A DNA stretch of 64,000 nucleotides from Sphingobacterium phlebotomi (GCF_008180195.1 NZ_VTAV01000008.1:113334-177333); one strand, 5' to 3'; positions 44,638 through 54,023 are shown, counted from the first letter of the stretch. A program made the numbers and translations. Notes: a model not told the origin generated them from the letters alone.

Positions 44638-46003
44638 GTATATGCTGTTCAATCTGTTCCGACAAAACACCTCTGATTTTTTCCTCCGCGATTTCTTCCA
44701 AGAAACTTGTGCGGCAACGCCAAGTCTCATAGCCTCCTAACATTATTTCATGCTTAGGCGGCACATAACCGACGTAGTCGTTTGCTAAACAGATCGTAAA
44801 ATATTTCCCGGTAGCGGCCTTGGTTTTCAAGGCCAATCCTGTTTCCGCAAAAAATTCACCGCCTAACGCGCCTATTATACCACTACCGATACGAAAAGAC
44901 TGAATATAGAACTGTTTTTGTTCTGGAAATTCTGCCAGCAAAACCTGTTCCCGAGCATAAATACGCCGATAACCATCTTCATTCAGTATGATATGCTCAT
45001 AATCCGTATCCTGGATCATCTGCTTTGCTTTCTCTAGTTCCTGCGCGGATGGCTTTCTGATACCTACCGGCACCTCTTCATACAACACATCCAAAACAGG
45101 GTATTCTTCCCATTGGAGGCCCCGTAAGTTTGCTAAAACTTTATCGGCTAAATCCCGACCGATATATTCACTTTTACGGTGTGGTCCAGTTGGATATCGA
45201 CCAGTATCTATAAAATCCCAGATATTTATTTCACCACTGGTGCCATTACTCATCATCGCCACGAAGCTATCATCGCCTTCTGACAGAACTTCTTCGAGCC
45301 GCTTCGCGAAACAACCGAAATAATCCGCACTGATAGTGCCCCGATCTGCGTCACCGACATAATGCAAAGAATAATTGCCCAAAAGTGCTATCCATTGATC
45401 ATCCAATCCTTTTACACCCAGATAAGCTAATTGCGTATCCGGGGTAGAACTTCTTTCTACAATGTGTTCTTCATTTCCAAACGGATTCGTCTTTATCCGA
45501 TCATATCCTCCCGTTACAGGATTAAACGCTTTGTATTCGGGAGCCATTTTATACCTTCGGCACAACACATGCTCCGGTACATCTACAGCACCAAACGCTA
45601 CCTTCGCCTCCCGAAGAAGAGGACGTGTCTCTATGGCCAAATCGACTAAAATTCTATGAAGATTTTTTCGATACCGAAGATCAGCATGCCCCATCAACAA
45701 CTCTGCAACAGCACCTGCCGAATGGGTATGCGTACTGGAAATAAGCACGTGGGACTTGGGAATTCCCGTTGCTTTGTAGATATCCGCTTTCACTTCATCT
45801 AAAAAGTCTTGCTGCATGGCACAAATATCCACTACGATAAACAGCAATATCGTATCGTTTTTCTTTAACAGCAACGATTTTGCATACAACGGGTCGTGTA
45901 TATTATTGGCATATCTCACCTGAAACTCCCCATTGATCAATGTGCCCAAAGGAGGAGTAATGTCTTTTTGTAAAGCCGCTGCTCGAAATAAATTGTTGGC
46001 CAT
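44624..46003 (-). CDS. Neutral ceramidase-like hydrolase without signal peptide
   Basis: 459 residues. N-terminal domain of the neutral/alkaline non-lysosomal ceramidase family: RAAALQKDITPPLGTLINGE start, zinc-site-like SSTHTHSAGAV (about 90-100) and NYSLHYVGDAD. There is no signal sequence, so it should be cytoplasmic, unlike secreted ceramidases. It probably hydrolyses an amide bond, but a ceramide substrate is unlikely given location and neighbours. Catabolic operon gene between the dipeptidase and the DSD1 enzyme. Confidence 0.8.
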   Translation of the reverse strand: MANNLFRAAALQKDITPPLGTLINGEFQVRYANNIHDPLYAKSLLLKKNDTILLFIVVDICAMQQDFLDEVKADIYKATGIPKSHVLISSTHTHSAGAVAELLMGHADLRYRKNLHRILVDLAIETRPLLREAKVAFGAVDVPEHVLCRRYKMAPEYKAFNPVTGGYDRIKTNPFGNEEHIVERSSTPDTQLAYLGVKGLDDQWIALLGNYSLHYVGDADRGTISADYFGCFAKRLEEVLSEGDDSFVAMMSNGTSGEINIWDFIDTGRYPTGPHRKSEYIGRDLADKVLANLRGLQWEEYPVLDVLYEEVPVGIRKPSAQELEKAKQMIQDTDYEHIILNEDGYRRIYAREQVLLAEFPEQKQFYIQSFRIGSGIIGALGGEFFAETGLALKTKAATGKYFTICLANDYVGYVPPKHEIMLGGYETWRCRTSFLEEIAEEKIRGVLSEQIEQHIHELV

Positions 46004-46039
46004 TTTTGTTAATATTACATTGAACGAATGTAGTTCACC

Positions 46040-47119
46040 CTATCTTAACGCCTTCCTCAAAAAACGCAACCAATTTCCATGAAAGATATTATCGATATCC
46101 TGCTCCGTATAGCCTCTTTTGGACAAAAGGTACGCATATTTCTGTAAATCTGCAATGGAATCCATATCCCACGGCGACTGTTCCGTTCCAAATATTCCGT
46201 CCAAATCACTTCCTATGCCAATATGTAAGGAATTACCCGCTATTTGGCAGATATGATCCCAGTGGTCAATGAGCATTTCCAATCGAATGTCCAGTTGCCA
46301 CGGATCAGAAACCGTATCGATAAACCGTATATCCATTGCCCAACAATCCAGCATCCCACCGATAACGGCGTCCCGTTCCACCAATTGTCTAATTTGCACG
46401 TCGTTCAATTGCCTTTGGTTCGGAACGATTTTCCGCACGTTGTGATGGCTTGCCCAAATTGGTCCCGTATAGTACTCCATCGCCTGCTCAAAGCCTTCAT
46501 CTGTGAGGTGTGTTACATCCAATATCATATGCAGTTCGTCCATGATTTTCATCAATTCCAAACCATTTGGGTGGATCCGTCCTGCTGTTTTTGTGCCATC
46601 TGCATACCGGCCAGGCCCAAAGTGTGACAATCCTAACGCCCGCAATCCATAGCCATATGCCTCATACAGATAATCCGGTGTCACCAACGAATCCGCGCCT
46701 TCTAGGCTTAATAAGTAACCTATCGGTTTGGTCTCGTCTGCAATCGTGTGGTCATTCCATAAACGAATATGCGCATCAAAGCCTTTTCTATCGATTATCT
46801 GGACCATTTCTCCCTGCTTCTCCATCTCCTTATACCAGGTCAATTGTGCCTGTGTCATCGCCCAAGCCTGCGCCGGCGAGTTCCACCCCGTTAACGCGCT
46901 GTTAAACGGATTGACGCGTGCCAATTGGGTGGCTACCACAAAACCCACTTTACCTTTTCTCAATTCGGGCAGACAGACGGTACCATTGCCTCTATCCGGC
47001 TTGTCTTTCCTATTCATTTCTTTCAAACGAATATCTTCCAATGGCATTGCCAAATCCCGATTCCACTCGATGGCATTCATCGCCAAGTCCAGATGGGCAT
47101 CAATGATCAAACGACTCAT
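46040..47119 (-). CDS. M19 membrane-dipeptidase family (renal dipeptidase-like)
   Basis: 359 residues. Amidohydrolase-type metal site: IIDAHLDLAMN near the N-terminus, bridging Glu in LSLEGADSL, His in LDVTHLTDEGF and ASHHNVRKI, Asp in IGIGSDLDG. M19 enzymes split dipeptides including those with a D-residue at the C-terminus, and some accept other amides. No signal peptide, so cytoplasmic. Overlaps the degenerate dehydrogenase gene by 20 bp. Confidence 0.92.
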   Translation of the reverse strand: MSRLIIDAHLDLAMNAIEWNRDLAMPLEDIRLKEMNRKDKPDRGNGTVCLPELRKGKVGFVVATQLARVNPFNSALTGWNSPAQAWAMTQAQLTWYKEMEKQGEMVQIIDRKGFDAHIRLWNDHTIADETKPIGYLLSLEGADSLVTPDYLYEAYGYGLRALGLSHFGPGRYADGTKTAGRIHPNGLELMKIMDELHMILDVTHLTDEGFEQAMEYYTGPIWASHHNVRKIVPNQRQLNDVQIRQLVERDAVIGGMLDCWAMDIRFIDTVSDPWQLDIRLEMLIDHWDHICQIAGNSLHIGIGSDLDGIFGTEQSPWDMDSIADLQKYAYLLSKRGYTEQDIDNIFHGNWLRFLRKALR

Positions 47120-48014
47120 GCGGATATTTTTTTATCAATTGTTGTATTTCTTGACTAAAGGTTCTAAATATCGTATCCCAATAGGCTTTTTCCTCGGCAG
47201 AATACGTATAAAACCCTTTTCCTTTAGCCATGCCTGTCTCTTCTTTATCTTTCTTTTCCTGCAAAATTTTAGGCAGCGTAATCCTATTGGATAGTTCTCT
47301 GTTTAAATCTTTCATCACCATCCCATAAGCATAGGTTCCCATCAAATCCATGTATCTGAAATTGCCGACAAACGACATATAAAACCCGGCATCATTTCGA
47401 CAAGCTCTATCGACACTTTCGATGGAAGCAAATTCGTTTTCGACTAAATACAATCCTTCCCGTAGCATCGCTGCCATCATTCTGGCACGGATACTAAAAC
47501 CATTCTTAACGGTACAAGCGTCTTTTTTTCCATATACGTTTACCCAGTTTTCCAATTGTGCTAACATAGCTGGATCAGTTTCCGCATTGGAAATAATCTC
47601 GGCAAAAAAAGTCCGGTGAACAGGATATGACCAATTCAGACCGAAAATTCTGGTGGGGCGCGTGCTATCTGCCTGGATTTGTTCCAGACCTATACTCTCC
47701 ATATTAACCGCTATAATGGTATCTTTAGAGGCCCGGTTTTCCACCTGGTTTATGCATTGATGCTTGGCCAGCAGTTTATCCGGCGTAACCAATATGACTA
47801 GTTTAGCCGTTATCTCTTTCGGCCAATCGGTGATAACCGCTAATTTCGTACAATCATGGATCTCCTTACGCACATAACGCTCGGCGGCTCCCCTATCATC
47901 CGTCAGCAATAGTACCGGATGGCCGCCATCCAGTAAACTACAGGCAACACTGTAGGTTAGCTGGTCTTGACCAACAACCATAATAGGATTTGCGACACCA
48001 TTCCTCGTCTCCAT
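47100..48014 (-). CDS. Degenerate 3-hydroxyacyl-CoA dehydrogenase-like protein
   Basis: 304 residues, clearly paralogous in its second half to the protein encoded at 49298-50302 (shared pattern LVEN-ASxE, KGFYxY, W-F-F-EI-L-Y). The key residues are gone: the GxGxxG loop reads GQDQLT (15-20), NTS is NME (104-106) and the catalytic His is Asn127 (GLNWSYP). It therefore probably lacks dehydrogenase activity and may serve as a partner of the intact paralogue. One bp separates it from the aminotransferase gene. Confidence 0.8.
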   Translation of the reverse strand: METRNGVANPIMVVGQDQLTYSVACSLLDGGHPVLLLTDDRGAAERYVRKEIHDCTKLAVITDWPKEITAKLVILVTPDKLLAKHQCINQVENRASKDTIIAVNMESIGLEQIQADSTRPTRIFGLNWSYPVHRTFFAEIISNAETDPAMLAQLENWVNVYGKKDACTVKNGFSIRARMMAAMLREGLYLVENEFASIESVDRACRNDAGFYMSFVGNFRYMDLMGTYAYGMVMKDLNRELSNRITLPKILQEKKDKEETGMAKGKGFYTYSAEEKAYWDTIFRTFSQEIQQLIKKYPHESFDH

Positions 48015-48015
48015 A

Positions 48016-49326
48016 TTATCTTATTTCTTTTAACACTTCTGTTCCAACCGCAATGGCTTTATCAATATCTTCTTCTGTATGCACTGCGGAGATATACCAA
48101 AGTCCGCGTCCGATGACACGAATACCGCGGTCATGCAATCCCGCAATGAAACGCCCTAGTTTTGCTTTATCTGCTTGGAGCGTATCTCTATAATTCTTCA
48201 CCTCAGGCAATGAAGTAAAGGAGGTACTCAGCATGGCGGCTGTTCCTTGTACAAATAAGTTTTGCCCTGTCTCCTGGGCCGCCACTCGGAGTCCGTCCTT
48301 CAATTTTTTTCCCAATCGAAACATACGATTATAGGTATCCGGATCTTCTTCCAATACTTCAATTGTAGCAAGTGCTGCAGCCACGGTAGGGTTGCTGGTA
48401 TTCATGGTACCGGCATGAATCACCCTGGCCGACACAATTTCGTCCATCCATTCTTTTTTGCCTACAATAGCACTAATCGGATATCCGCTTGCTATCGCTT
48501 TGGCGAAAATGGATAAATCCGGGGTGATGCCGTAGTAGCCCTGTGCCCCACCAAGCCCCAAGCGAAATCCGGTAATCACTTCATCGAAAATGAGTGCTAT
48601 ATCATAACGGTCGCATATGGTACGTAGTCCCTGTAAAAATCCTTCATTTGGCACAATACAGCCATTATTACACATAATCGGTTCGGTAATAATAGCCGCC
48701 AATTCCGCATGCTTTTCGGCGACGATACGTTCGACCAGTTCTAAATCGTTCCACGGAAGAATGATAAAATCATCCTTGCTGTTGGGCGATAATCCAGCCG
48801 ACCAAGGAAATACATGCGGGTTGTCGTCTTCCCCCAATGCTTCTACCGAGGGCGTACTGATTCCCCATGCGACATTGTCCAGCCAGCCATGATAATGGCC
48901 TTCAAAGCGTAAGAACTTATTTTTCCCCGTCTTGGAACGGGCTACACGGAAGGCTGTTTGTACGGCTTCTGATCCATCTAAACAGAATCGCATCAGCTCG
49001 GCAGAAGGTATCAACTGGTGCAGCTTTTCAGCCAATTCAATTTCTTTGATATGCTGGCCGGCAAACAATTGCCCTTCTCTCGAATAGGTTTCCACAGACT
49101 CCAACACCTTTGGATGAGAATGCCCAACAATTAACGGTCCTTGGCTTAACGTAAAGTCCAAGTAGGTATTACCATCTACATCGTATATAAGTGTACCTTC
49201 ACCATGCGTATAAAAGATAGCATGAGGATGGTTGTATTTTCTAAATTCAGAGGATACACCCCCTGCTAAGACCTGACTGGCTCTATCCAATAGATCCTTA
49301 GATTTTTGATAGCTTCTTCTCTTCAT
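48016..49326 (-). CDS. Class III PLP aminotransferase (HemL-like, not hemL itself)
   Basis: 436 residues. Class-III fold with the PLP-binding Asp in ALIFDEVITGFRLG and Lys in IFAKAIASG; GTLIYDVDGNTYLDF and GHYHGWLDNVAWG match glutamate-1-semialdehyde aminomutase-like enzymes. Operon context with dehydrogenases and a dipeptidase argues for a catabolic aminotransferase acting on an amino or amino-hydroxy acid rather than tetrapyrrole synthesis. Overlaps the intact dehydrogenase gene by 29 bp. Confidence 0.88.
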   Translation of the reverse strand: MKRRSYQKSKDLLDRASQVLAGGVSSEFRKYNHPHAIFYTHGEGTLIYDVDGNTYLDFTLSQGPLIVGHSHPKVLESVETYSREGQLFAGQHIKEIELAEKLHQLIPSAELMRFCLDGSEAVQTAFRVARSKTGKNKFLRFEGHYHGWLDNVAWGISTPSVEALGEDDNPHVFPWSAGLSPNSKDDFIILPWNDLELVERIVAEKHAELAAIITEPIMCNNGCIVPNEGFLQGLRTICDRYDIALIFDEVITGFRLGLGGAQGYYGITPDLSIFAKAIASGYPISAIVGKKEWMDEIVSARVIHAGTMNTSNPTVAAALATIEVLEEDPDTYNRMFRLGKKLKDGLRVAAQETGQNLFVQGTAAMLSTSFTSLPEVKNYRDTLQADKAKLGRFIAGLHDRGIRVIGRGLWYISAVHTEEDIDKAIAVGTEVLKEIR

Positions 49327-50302
49327 TATATACCTTTTCCCTAATATGTTTCTCTGTATATCGTGTTGCTAAATCATAAATTTCCTTATTAAATTGTGCA
49401 AAAGCTTCTTCCCAGGCCTTAGCTTGTTTTTCGTTATAATTATAAAAGCCCTTACCATTGTGTATACCTCTCGCCCGTTCTGCTACCAAAGGTCGCATAA
49501 GATCTGGTACATCTGTACGGTTGCTTAATTTGGGGAGGATACCCTCAAAAGAATCGATATAATCGGCAAATCCCGTAAAATCCAATCGTCTAAAAATTCC
49601 CATTAAGGTTATCCATGAGCCCACATCATATCGAAAAACCTTATCCGCGTCTTCCATCGTAGCGTCACCATTCTCAACTAACGTCAACGCTTCACGATAA
49701 ACAGCATACATCAGTCTGTTGGTAATAAATCCCCGAATATCCTTCTTGAGTAAGGTAGGTTCTTTTCCCCAGATTCCCCCAAGCTGCATCACATACGTAG
49801 CCGTGTCTGTACCGGTCTTCACGCCGCAGGTTACTTCCAGAAAACGGGTCATATATGCTGGTTCCGCCCAATGTACACCGATGAAACGATTGGGATGGGA
49901 TACAAATGTCTGTAATTCGCTGATAGGGATGGCGGACGTGTTCGTGGCAATAATCGTATCTCCCGAAACCTGTTCTTCTATCTTTTCGTATACCACCTTT
50001 TTTATCTCCTTGTCTTCTATGACACATTCCTGTACAAACTTACAGGTGGCTATATCCCGATAGTCGTCGGTTACTTTTAAAGCCTCCACACTCGCTGACA
50101 GCCCTTTGGACAGCAAATTGGAACGGTCGGCATGGCGCAATAGATCTACGATATGGTTGATCGCCTTTTCTTTCTCCCCTAATATAGGTGCCAATGCCAC
50201 CACCTGATGGCCAGATGCCAATAAAGAAACGACAATACTACACCCCATCAGTCCCAATCCCACAACCGCAACTTCTACATTTGCGCTTACATTAATCTGC
50301 AT
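49298..50302 (-). CDS. 3-hydroxyacyl-CoA dehydrogenase family beta-hydroxy acid dehydrogenase
   Basis: 334 residues. NAD-binding loop GLGLMG (15-20), NTS (121-123) and catalytic His144 in GVHWAEP, followed by the helical 3HCDH domain. Size fits stand-alone enzymes such as L-gulonate or carnitine 3-dehydrogenase, which oxidise a beta-hydroxyl on a non-CoA substrate. Overlaps RidA by 11 bp. Complete active site, in contrast to its paralogue at 47100. Confidence 0.9.
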   Translation of the reverse strand: MQINVSANVEVAVVGLGLMGCSIVVSLLASGHQVVALAPILGEKEKAINHIVDLLRHADRSNLLSKGLSASVEALKVTDDYRDIATCKFVQECVIEDKEIKKVVYEKIEEQVSGDTIIATNTSAIPISELQTFVSHPNRFIGVHWAEPAYMTRFLEVTCGVKTGTDTATYVMQLGGIWGKEPTLLKKDIRGFITNRLMYAVYREALTLVENGDATMEDADKVFRYDVGSWITLMGIFRRLDFTGFADYIDSFEGILPKLSNRTDVPDLMRPLVAERARGIHNGKGFYNYNEKQAKAWEEAFAQFNKEIYDLATRYTEKHIREKVYNEEKKLSKI

Positions 50303-50693
50303 CGGAATGGGGAAGCTTTACAATACAGTCAATCTCCACACAAATACCTTCACCCAATACGGATTGGACAGTCGTTCGTGCTGGTTTTATTCCTTCAAAA
50401 TAAGTTGCGTAAACTTTATTGAATCGGTCAAAATCCGCTATGTTAGTCAAGTGAACGGTACTCTTCACCACATCATCCATGGTGGCTCCGGCAGCCTCGA
50501 TGATGGCTTTGATATTGTCCATCGTACGGGCTGTTTCTTCCTCAATACTCCCCAAGATAAAAGTAGAGGTTTTGAAATCCACCGATGCCTGTCCGCTAAT
50601 AAAAAGAAATCCGCCTGCAATAACGCCATCAGAATATGCTCCAGTAACGAAAGCCTTATCTCTATCGGGGTGTATAATTTTCCGCTTACTCAT
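50292..50693 (-). CDS. RidA/YjgF family enamine/imine deaminase
   Basis: 133 residues from the ATG at 50693. Typical RidA features: GVIAGGFLFISGQ, TARTMDNIKAIIEAAGATMDDVVKSTVHL-type core and the Arg of KPARTTVQSV followed by GICVEIDCIVKL. RidA hydrolyses reactive enamines such as 2-aminoacrylate released by PLP enzymes. First gene of the catabolic operon, matching the DSD1 enzyme and aminotransferase encoded further down. Confidence 0.93.
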   Translation of the reverse strand: MSKRKIIHPDRDKAFVTGAYSDGVIAGGFLFISGQASVDFKTSTFILGSIEEETARTMDNIKAIIEAAGATMDDVVKSTVHLTNIADFDRFNKVYATYFEGIKPARTTVQSVLGEGICVEIDCIVKLPHSDAD

Positions 50694-50732
50694 ATACAAT
50701 GTTTTGATTTAATTTATGTGTATACTGTATAG

Positions 50733-50740
50733 CAAAAGTA
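50733..50740 (-). promoter_or_regulatory. -7 box TACTTTTG for the catabolic operon
   Basis: Exact TAnnTTTG on the minus strand, 40 bp before the RidA ATG, predicting a leader of about 33 nt. No -33 TTTG at the right distance. Confidence 0.45.
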
Positions 50741-50829
50741 CATCTACGGTTTTGGCAGGTCTATTACATTTGTGCTTAATTGTAGTACTATTTTTCAAAC
50801 AGGAATAACGAAATCATTGCGATTTCCAT

Positions 50830-51242
50830 TCACCATATATCCGTGCAGTTGAAACTGATTTCTTCGTTATCTTTCAAGAAGATCTCTTTCTGGATTTTGC
50901 CCACCAATTCGACGGTAGTATTTTCGTAACGCAAATTTATTGTAGTTTCAATTCGCAATAAACCGTAACTGTTTCTCTAAATGCATTAAAATCCTGTTGA
51001 TATTTTTTTCTTTTGGCCTGGCTGAATATCGTCCAGGTAGAACATTTTATAATCTTTGGCTTCTCCATAAAATCAAAACCGAGAATAATCGTTGATGCCG
51101 ACTCATTTGCCCTTATTTCGTACTTATCTCTGGGAAAAGAACAGGATTTCACCTGACTCCATAAAATTTTCTTGTGCCCGGGCAATCCCATTTGAAAGCC
51201 GTCTTCATCGGTCGTTATGATCACTACCCTAGTATTCGTCAA
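50830..51242 (-). pseudogene. Possible frameshifted or decayed small gene
   Basis: Two coding-like minus-strand segments lie in different frames. The first (51242-50937, TTG start, 101 codons) has VVIITTDEDGFQMGLPGHKK and other sequence recalling a PH-like beta barrel, but no good start. The second (about 50945-50830) reads NLRYENTTVELVGKIQKE and ends in a TGA, without a start codon. Joined by a frameshift they would give a protein of about 135 residues. No family recognised. Could also be a short true gene plus noise. Confidence 0.35.
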
Positions 51243-51561
51243 AAAAACAATTTGACAATCACCGTGGTATTTGTTGTGCTGTATAATCTATACTCAAAAA
51301 TAAGACTATTTCCCATTTTAGAATATCCCAAAAATCAGGGATTTTATAAACACAATCAGATCTTTGCGCCATTCCTGACTCTCGCATTCGCTTTTATAAT
51401 GCATCCAACGTGGTATCCGTATCTTCAAATTTTCCAACATGGCAAGACGTCGAGCGAAATAGCCCCACTTTTAGCATAAGCAAATCTGATGGGCTGCCGC
51501 TTCCTTTATTATCGAATTTTAAGGCGTTATGACAAAGAAACATCCGTGAGGAAGAGCGCGG
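51243..51561. other. 319-bp region without a recognised gene
   Basis: No reading frame with a plausible start and composition was found. It lies between the decayed locus and the pseudouridine synthase gene. The minus frame around 51300-51440 has short coding-like text broken by stops, so it may be further remains of the same decayed locus. Confidence 0.4.
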
Positions 51562-52251
51562 CTAGAGCAAAATATTAAATCGTTCCCAAAAGCCATCAAC
51601 AGGTAGTTTTGCGGTAAGGGTTAGTTTTTCATTCTTGATGGGGTGAACAAATGCAAGAGAGCGGGAATGTAAACAGATTGTACGGCGTAGGCTTCCCCGA
51701 GGGTATCCATATTTGTTGTCTCCTACGATAGGGCAACCCATATACGCCAATTGAGCACGAATCTGGTGCGTCCGTCCGGTTACCGGTGTTACTTGCAACA
51801 GATAATAACCATCAAGAACACCTACAATCTCGTAATCGAGCTGCGCAAAGCTTCCTCCTTTCACTTCCCGATCATAGGCTTTAGTAATCATTTTTTTGCG
51901 ATCCCGTAACAACCAGTTTTTTAATGTATCGGTATCTTTTGGCGGACGGTTACGCACAACGGCTAAATAGGTTTTCGATACTTTTCGGTCATGAAACAAG
52001 CGGTTCATCCGATCCAGACCTTTGCTGGTCTTTGCAAAAAGAATCATCCCACTAACAGGCCTATCCAACCGATGGATCACCCCCACAAAAGCACCATTTG
52101 GTTTTTGGTATTTGGCGGTCAGATAGGCGTTGACCATATCTTCCAACGACTTATCTCCCGTATCATCTACCTGTACAATATCGCCGGCTCTTTTATTTAT
52201 AGCAATATAGTGATTGTCTTCATAGATAACATCTTTATCCGTTATGTTCAT
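51562..52251 (-). CDS. RluA/RluD-family RNA pseudouridine synthase
   Basis: 229 residues; no S4 domain, just the catalytic part. Catalytic Asp in GVIHRLDRPVSG (about 57-68), then VTPVTGRTHQIRAQLAYMGCPIVGD with the family C-terminal motif. It isomerises uridine in rRNA or tRNA; the exact position cannot be told. Located 5 bp after the MCE gene and probably co-transcribed with the Mla-like set. Confidence 0.92.
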   Translation of the reverse strand: MNITDKDVIYEDNHYIAINKRAGDIVQVDDTGDKSLEDMVNAYLTAKYQKPNGAFVGVIHRLDRPVSGMILFAKTSKGLDRMNRLFHDRKVSKTYLAVVRNRPPKDTDTLKNWLLRDRKKMITKAYDREVKGGSFAQLDYEIVGVLDGYYLLQVTPVTGRTHQIRAQLAYMGCPIVGDNKYGYPRGSLRRTICLHSRSLAFVHPIKNEKLTLTAKLPVDGFWERFNILL

Positions 52252-52256
52252 CCGAC

Positions 52257-53237
52257 TTATAAAGAGTCTTTAACAGCCTTTTTCTGTTGTTTCCTAAAAT
52301 AACCTCTGAACAGGAAGTTACTTTGTAGTGCCTTCATATTATCGTCCAACTTCTCTGTGCTCATATTCAAATTCCGCAATATCTGCTTTATTTCTTCTGC
52401 AGCTTCTGGATCATTGGTCAATACACCGATGGCATTATCTTTATCGTTAAGGCGCGCCGAAGTAGCGTTCAGATTTTCCATCAGTGTCGATGCTGTTTCT
52501 GTTACACCTTGCAGTTGTGTTGCTGACTCCCGTAAACTCGCAAAAACGACGGTGTCCGTTGTTAACTCATGGATTAACCCTTGATTACTATTTAGTTTAT
52601 CCATTAATACTGCTAGATTTCCCGACGCTTTATTAACATCTGTCATCACTTTATTCAACGAGTTTACCGAATTTTTTAAGGAAAGCGCAATCGTAGAATC
52701 CGTCATTAACGCACCTACCGTACCTTTCCCTTCCACCATTTGTTGAGATAGAACGGCAAAGTTCTTCGTTATCTCCACCAAATTTTCATTGTTTGTTTGT
52801 AAAGTTGCAAACATCGCGTCGGTATCCGTACCACTCACTGATTTAATGACATCCCCGTCTTGTATCGGCGGAACCTGATCCGATCCACCCACCAAATTGA
52901 CAATAGCATTTCCGATCAATCCGTCAGAGCCTAGCTTCGCGACGACATCCTCCCGAATAAACTCGCTTGATTTTTCCTCGATGTGCATAACGACTTTCAC
53001 ATCATTGATACTTTGAAACTTTATCTCTTTGACGATCCCGACTTTCACACCCGAAAACCAGACGTTATTTCCAACTTTCAATCCTTTTACGTCATGAAAA
53101 TAGGTCGTCACGACCAAATTCTTGCTGAATTTATTTTGCTGCGTACCCAAAACCAGAATACCCGCCACCAAAATAATCAAGCCAACTAGGACAAATAATC
53201 CAACTGTAAGCGAACGCTTCCTTTCGTTTGTGCTCAT
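52257..53237 (-). CDS. MCE-domain lipid transport protein (MlaD-like)
   Basis: 326 residues. One N-terminal membrane segment (about 12-30), then the MCE beta barrel (about 38-115, NVWFSGVKVGIVKEI) and a long helical C-terminal part (about 130-300). MlaD-type proteins form a hexameric ring on the periplasmic side of an ABC lipid transporter. ATPase and permease genes directly precede it in transcription order, giving the MlaE-MlaF-MlaD set; MlaB, MlaC and MlaA are absent from this window. Confidence 0.92.
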   Translation of the reverse strand: MSTNERKRSLTVGLFVLVGLIILVAGILVLGTQQNKFSKNLVVTTYFHDVKGLKVGNNVWFSGVKVGIVKEIKFQSINDVKVVMHIEEKSSEFIREDVVAKLGSDGLIGNAIVNLVGGSDQVPPIQDGDVIKSVSGTDTDAMFATLQTNNENLVEITKNFAVLSQQMVEGKGTVGALMTDSTIALSLKNSVNSLNKVMTDVNKASGNLAVLMDKLNSNQGLIHELTTDTVVFASLRESATQLQGVTETASTLMENLNATSARLNDKDNAIGVLTNDPEAAEEIKQILRNLNMSTEKLDDNMKALQSNFLFRGYFRKQQKKAVKDSL

Positions 53238-53243
53238 ATATCT

Positions 53244-54017
53244 TTAATCAATAAAATTATAATCATAAAAGGGTTTCACCCGTTCGTCATCCGTATTAAA
53301 GATTTCCTCGAAGGTGCCCTGTCTTTCAAATTTACCATCCAATAGCATCACCATCCTATCCCCTACCATTTTTGCACAGGACAAATCATGCGTAATAATA
53401 ATGGATGACGTATGATATTGTTCCTGCACTTGGTTTATCAACGAATTGATATCCAAACAAGTCAACGGATCTAATCCCGCTGTAGGCTCATCATACAACA
53501 TAATATCCGGGCGCAATATCAATGTACGGGCAATCCCGATACGCTTACGCTGTCCGCCTGATAGTTCAGAAGGCATCTGATTAATGGCTTGCAACAAACC
53601 TACACCTTCCAGCACCTCCTCGACCTCTTTATCAATTTCTGCTCTCGTCAGATTCCGCTTGTTTCTGACCAACGGAAATTCCAGATTTTCCCGCACGGTC
53701 ATACTATCGTATAAGGCGCTATTCTGAAAAGAAAAACCAATTCGCTGGCGCAAAGCCCGTAATTCCCGTTCATCCAAATGATTAACAATTTCCCCTAACA
53801 CATGAATGTCCCCTTTATCTGGTTTCAGCAAACCCGATATAAGCTTGATCAATACGGATTTACCTGTACCCGAACGTCCCAACACGACCAGATTTTCTCC
53901 GTTAAATAGCTGTAGGTCGACATCACGCAAGACATGCAGGTCACCAAATGACTTGCTGACGTTGTCAACGCGGATAACCACATCCTCATGATTGATATTT
54001 ACTTTCTTTTTTTCCAT
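53244..54017 (-). CDS. ABC transporter ATP-binding protein, MlaF-like
   Basis: 257 residues. Walker A GRSGTGKS, signature LSGGQRKR, Walker B IMLYDEPTAGLD and H-loop ITHD are all present. ABC ATPase of a phospholipid transport system. Start 6 bp after the permease stop, followed by MCE gene after 6 bp. Confidence 0.93.
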   Translation of the reverse strand: MEKKKVNINHEDVVIRVDNVSKSFGDLHVLRDVDLQLFNGENLVVLGRSGTGKSVLIKLISGLLKPDKGDIHVLGEIVNHLDERELRALRQRIGFSFQNSALYDSMTVRENLEFPLVRNKRNLTRAEIDKEVEEVLEGVGLLQAINQMPSELSGGQRKRIGIARTLILRPDIMLYDEPTAGLDPLTCLDINSLINQVQEQYHTSSIIITHDLSCAKMVGDRMVMLLDGKFERQGTFEEIFNTDDERVKPFYDYNFID

Positions 54018-54023
54018 ACCCGT

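Noticed and set aside
48016..49326. Annotation as hemL (tetrapyrrole biosynthesis)
   Set aside because: The gene lies in the middle of a catabolic operon, and class III enzymes of this size are often catabolic; no heme genes nearby.
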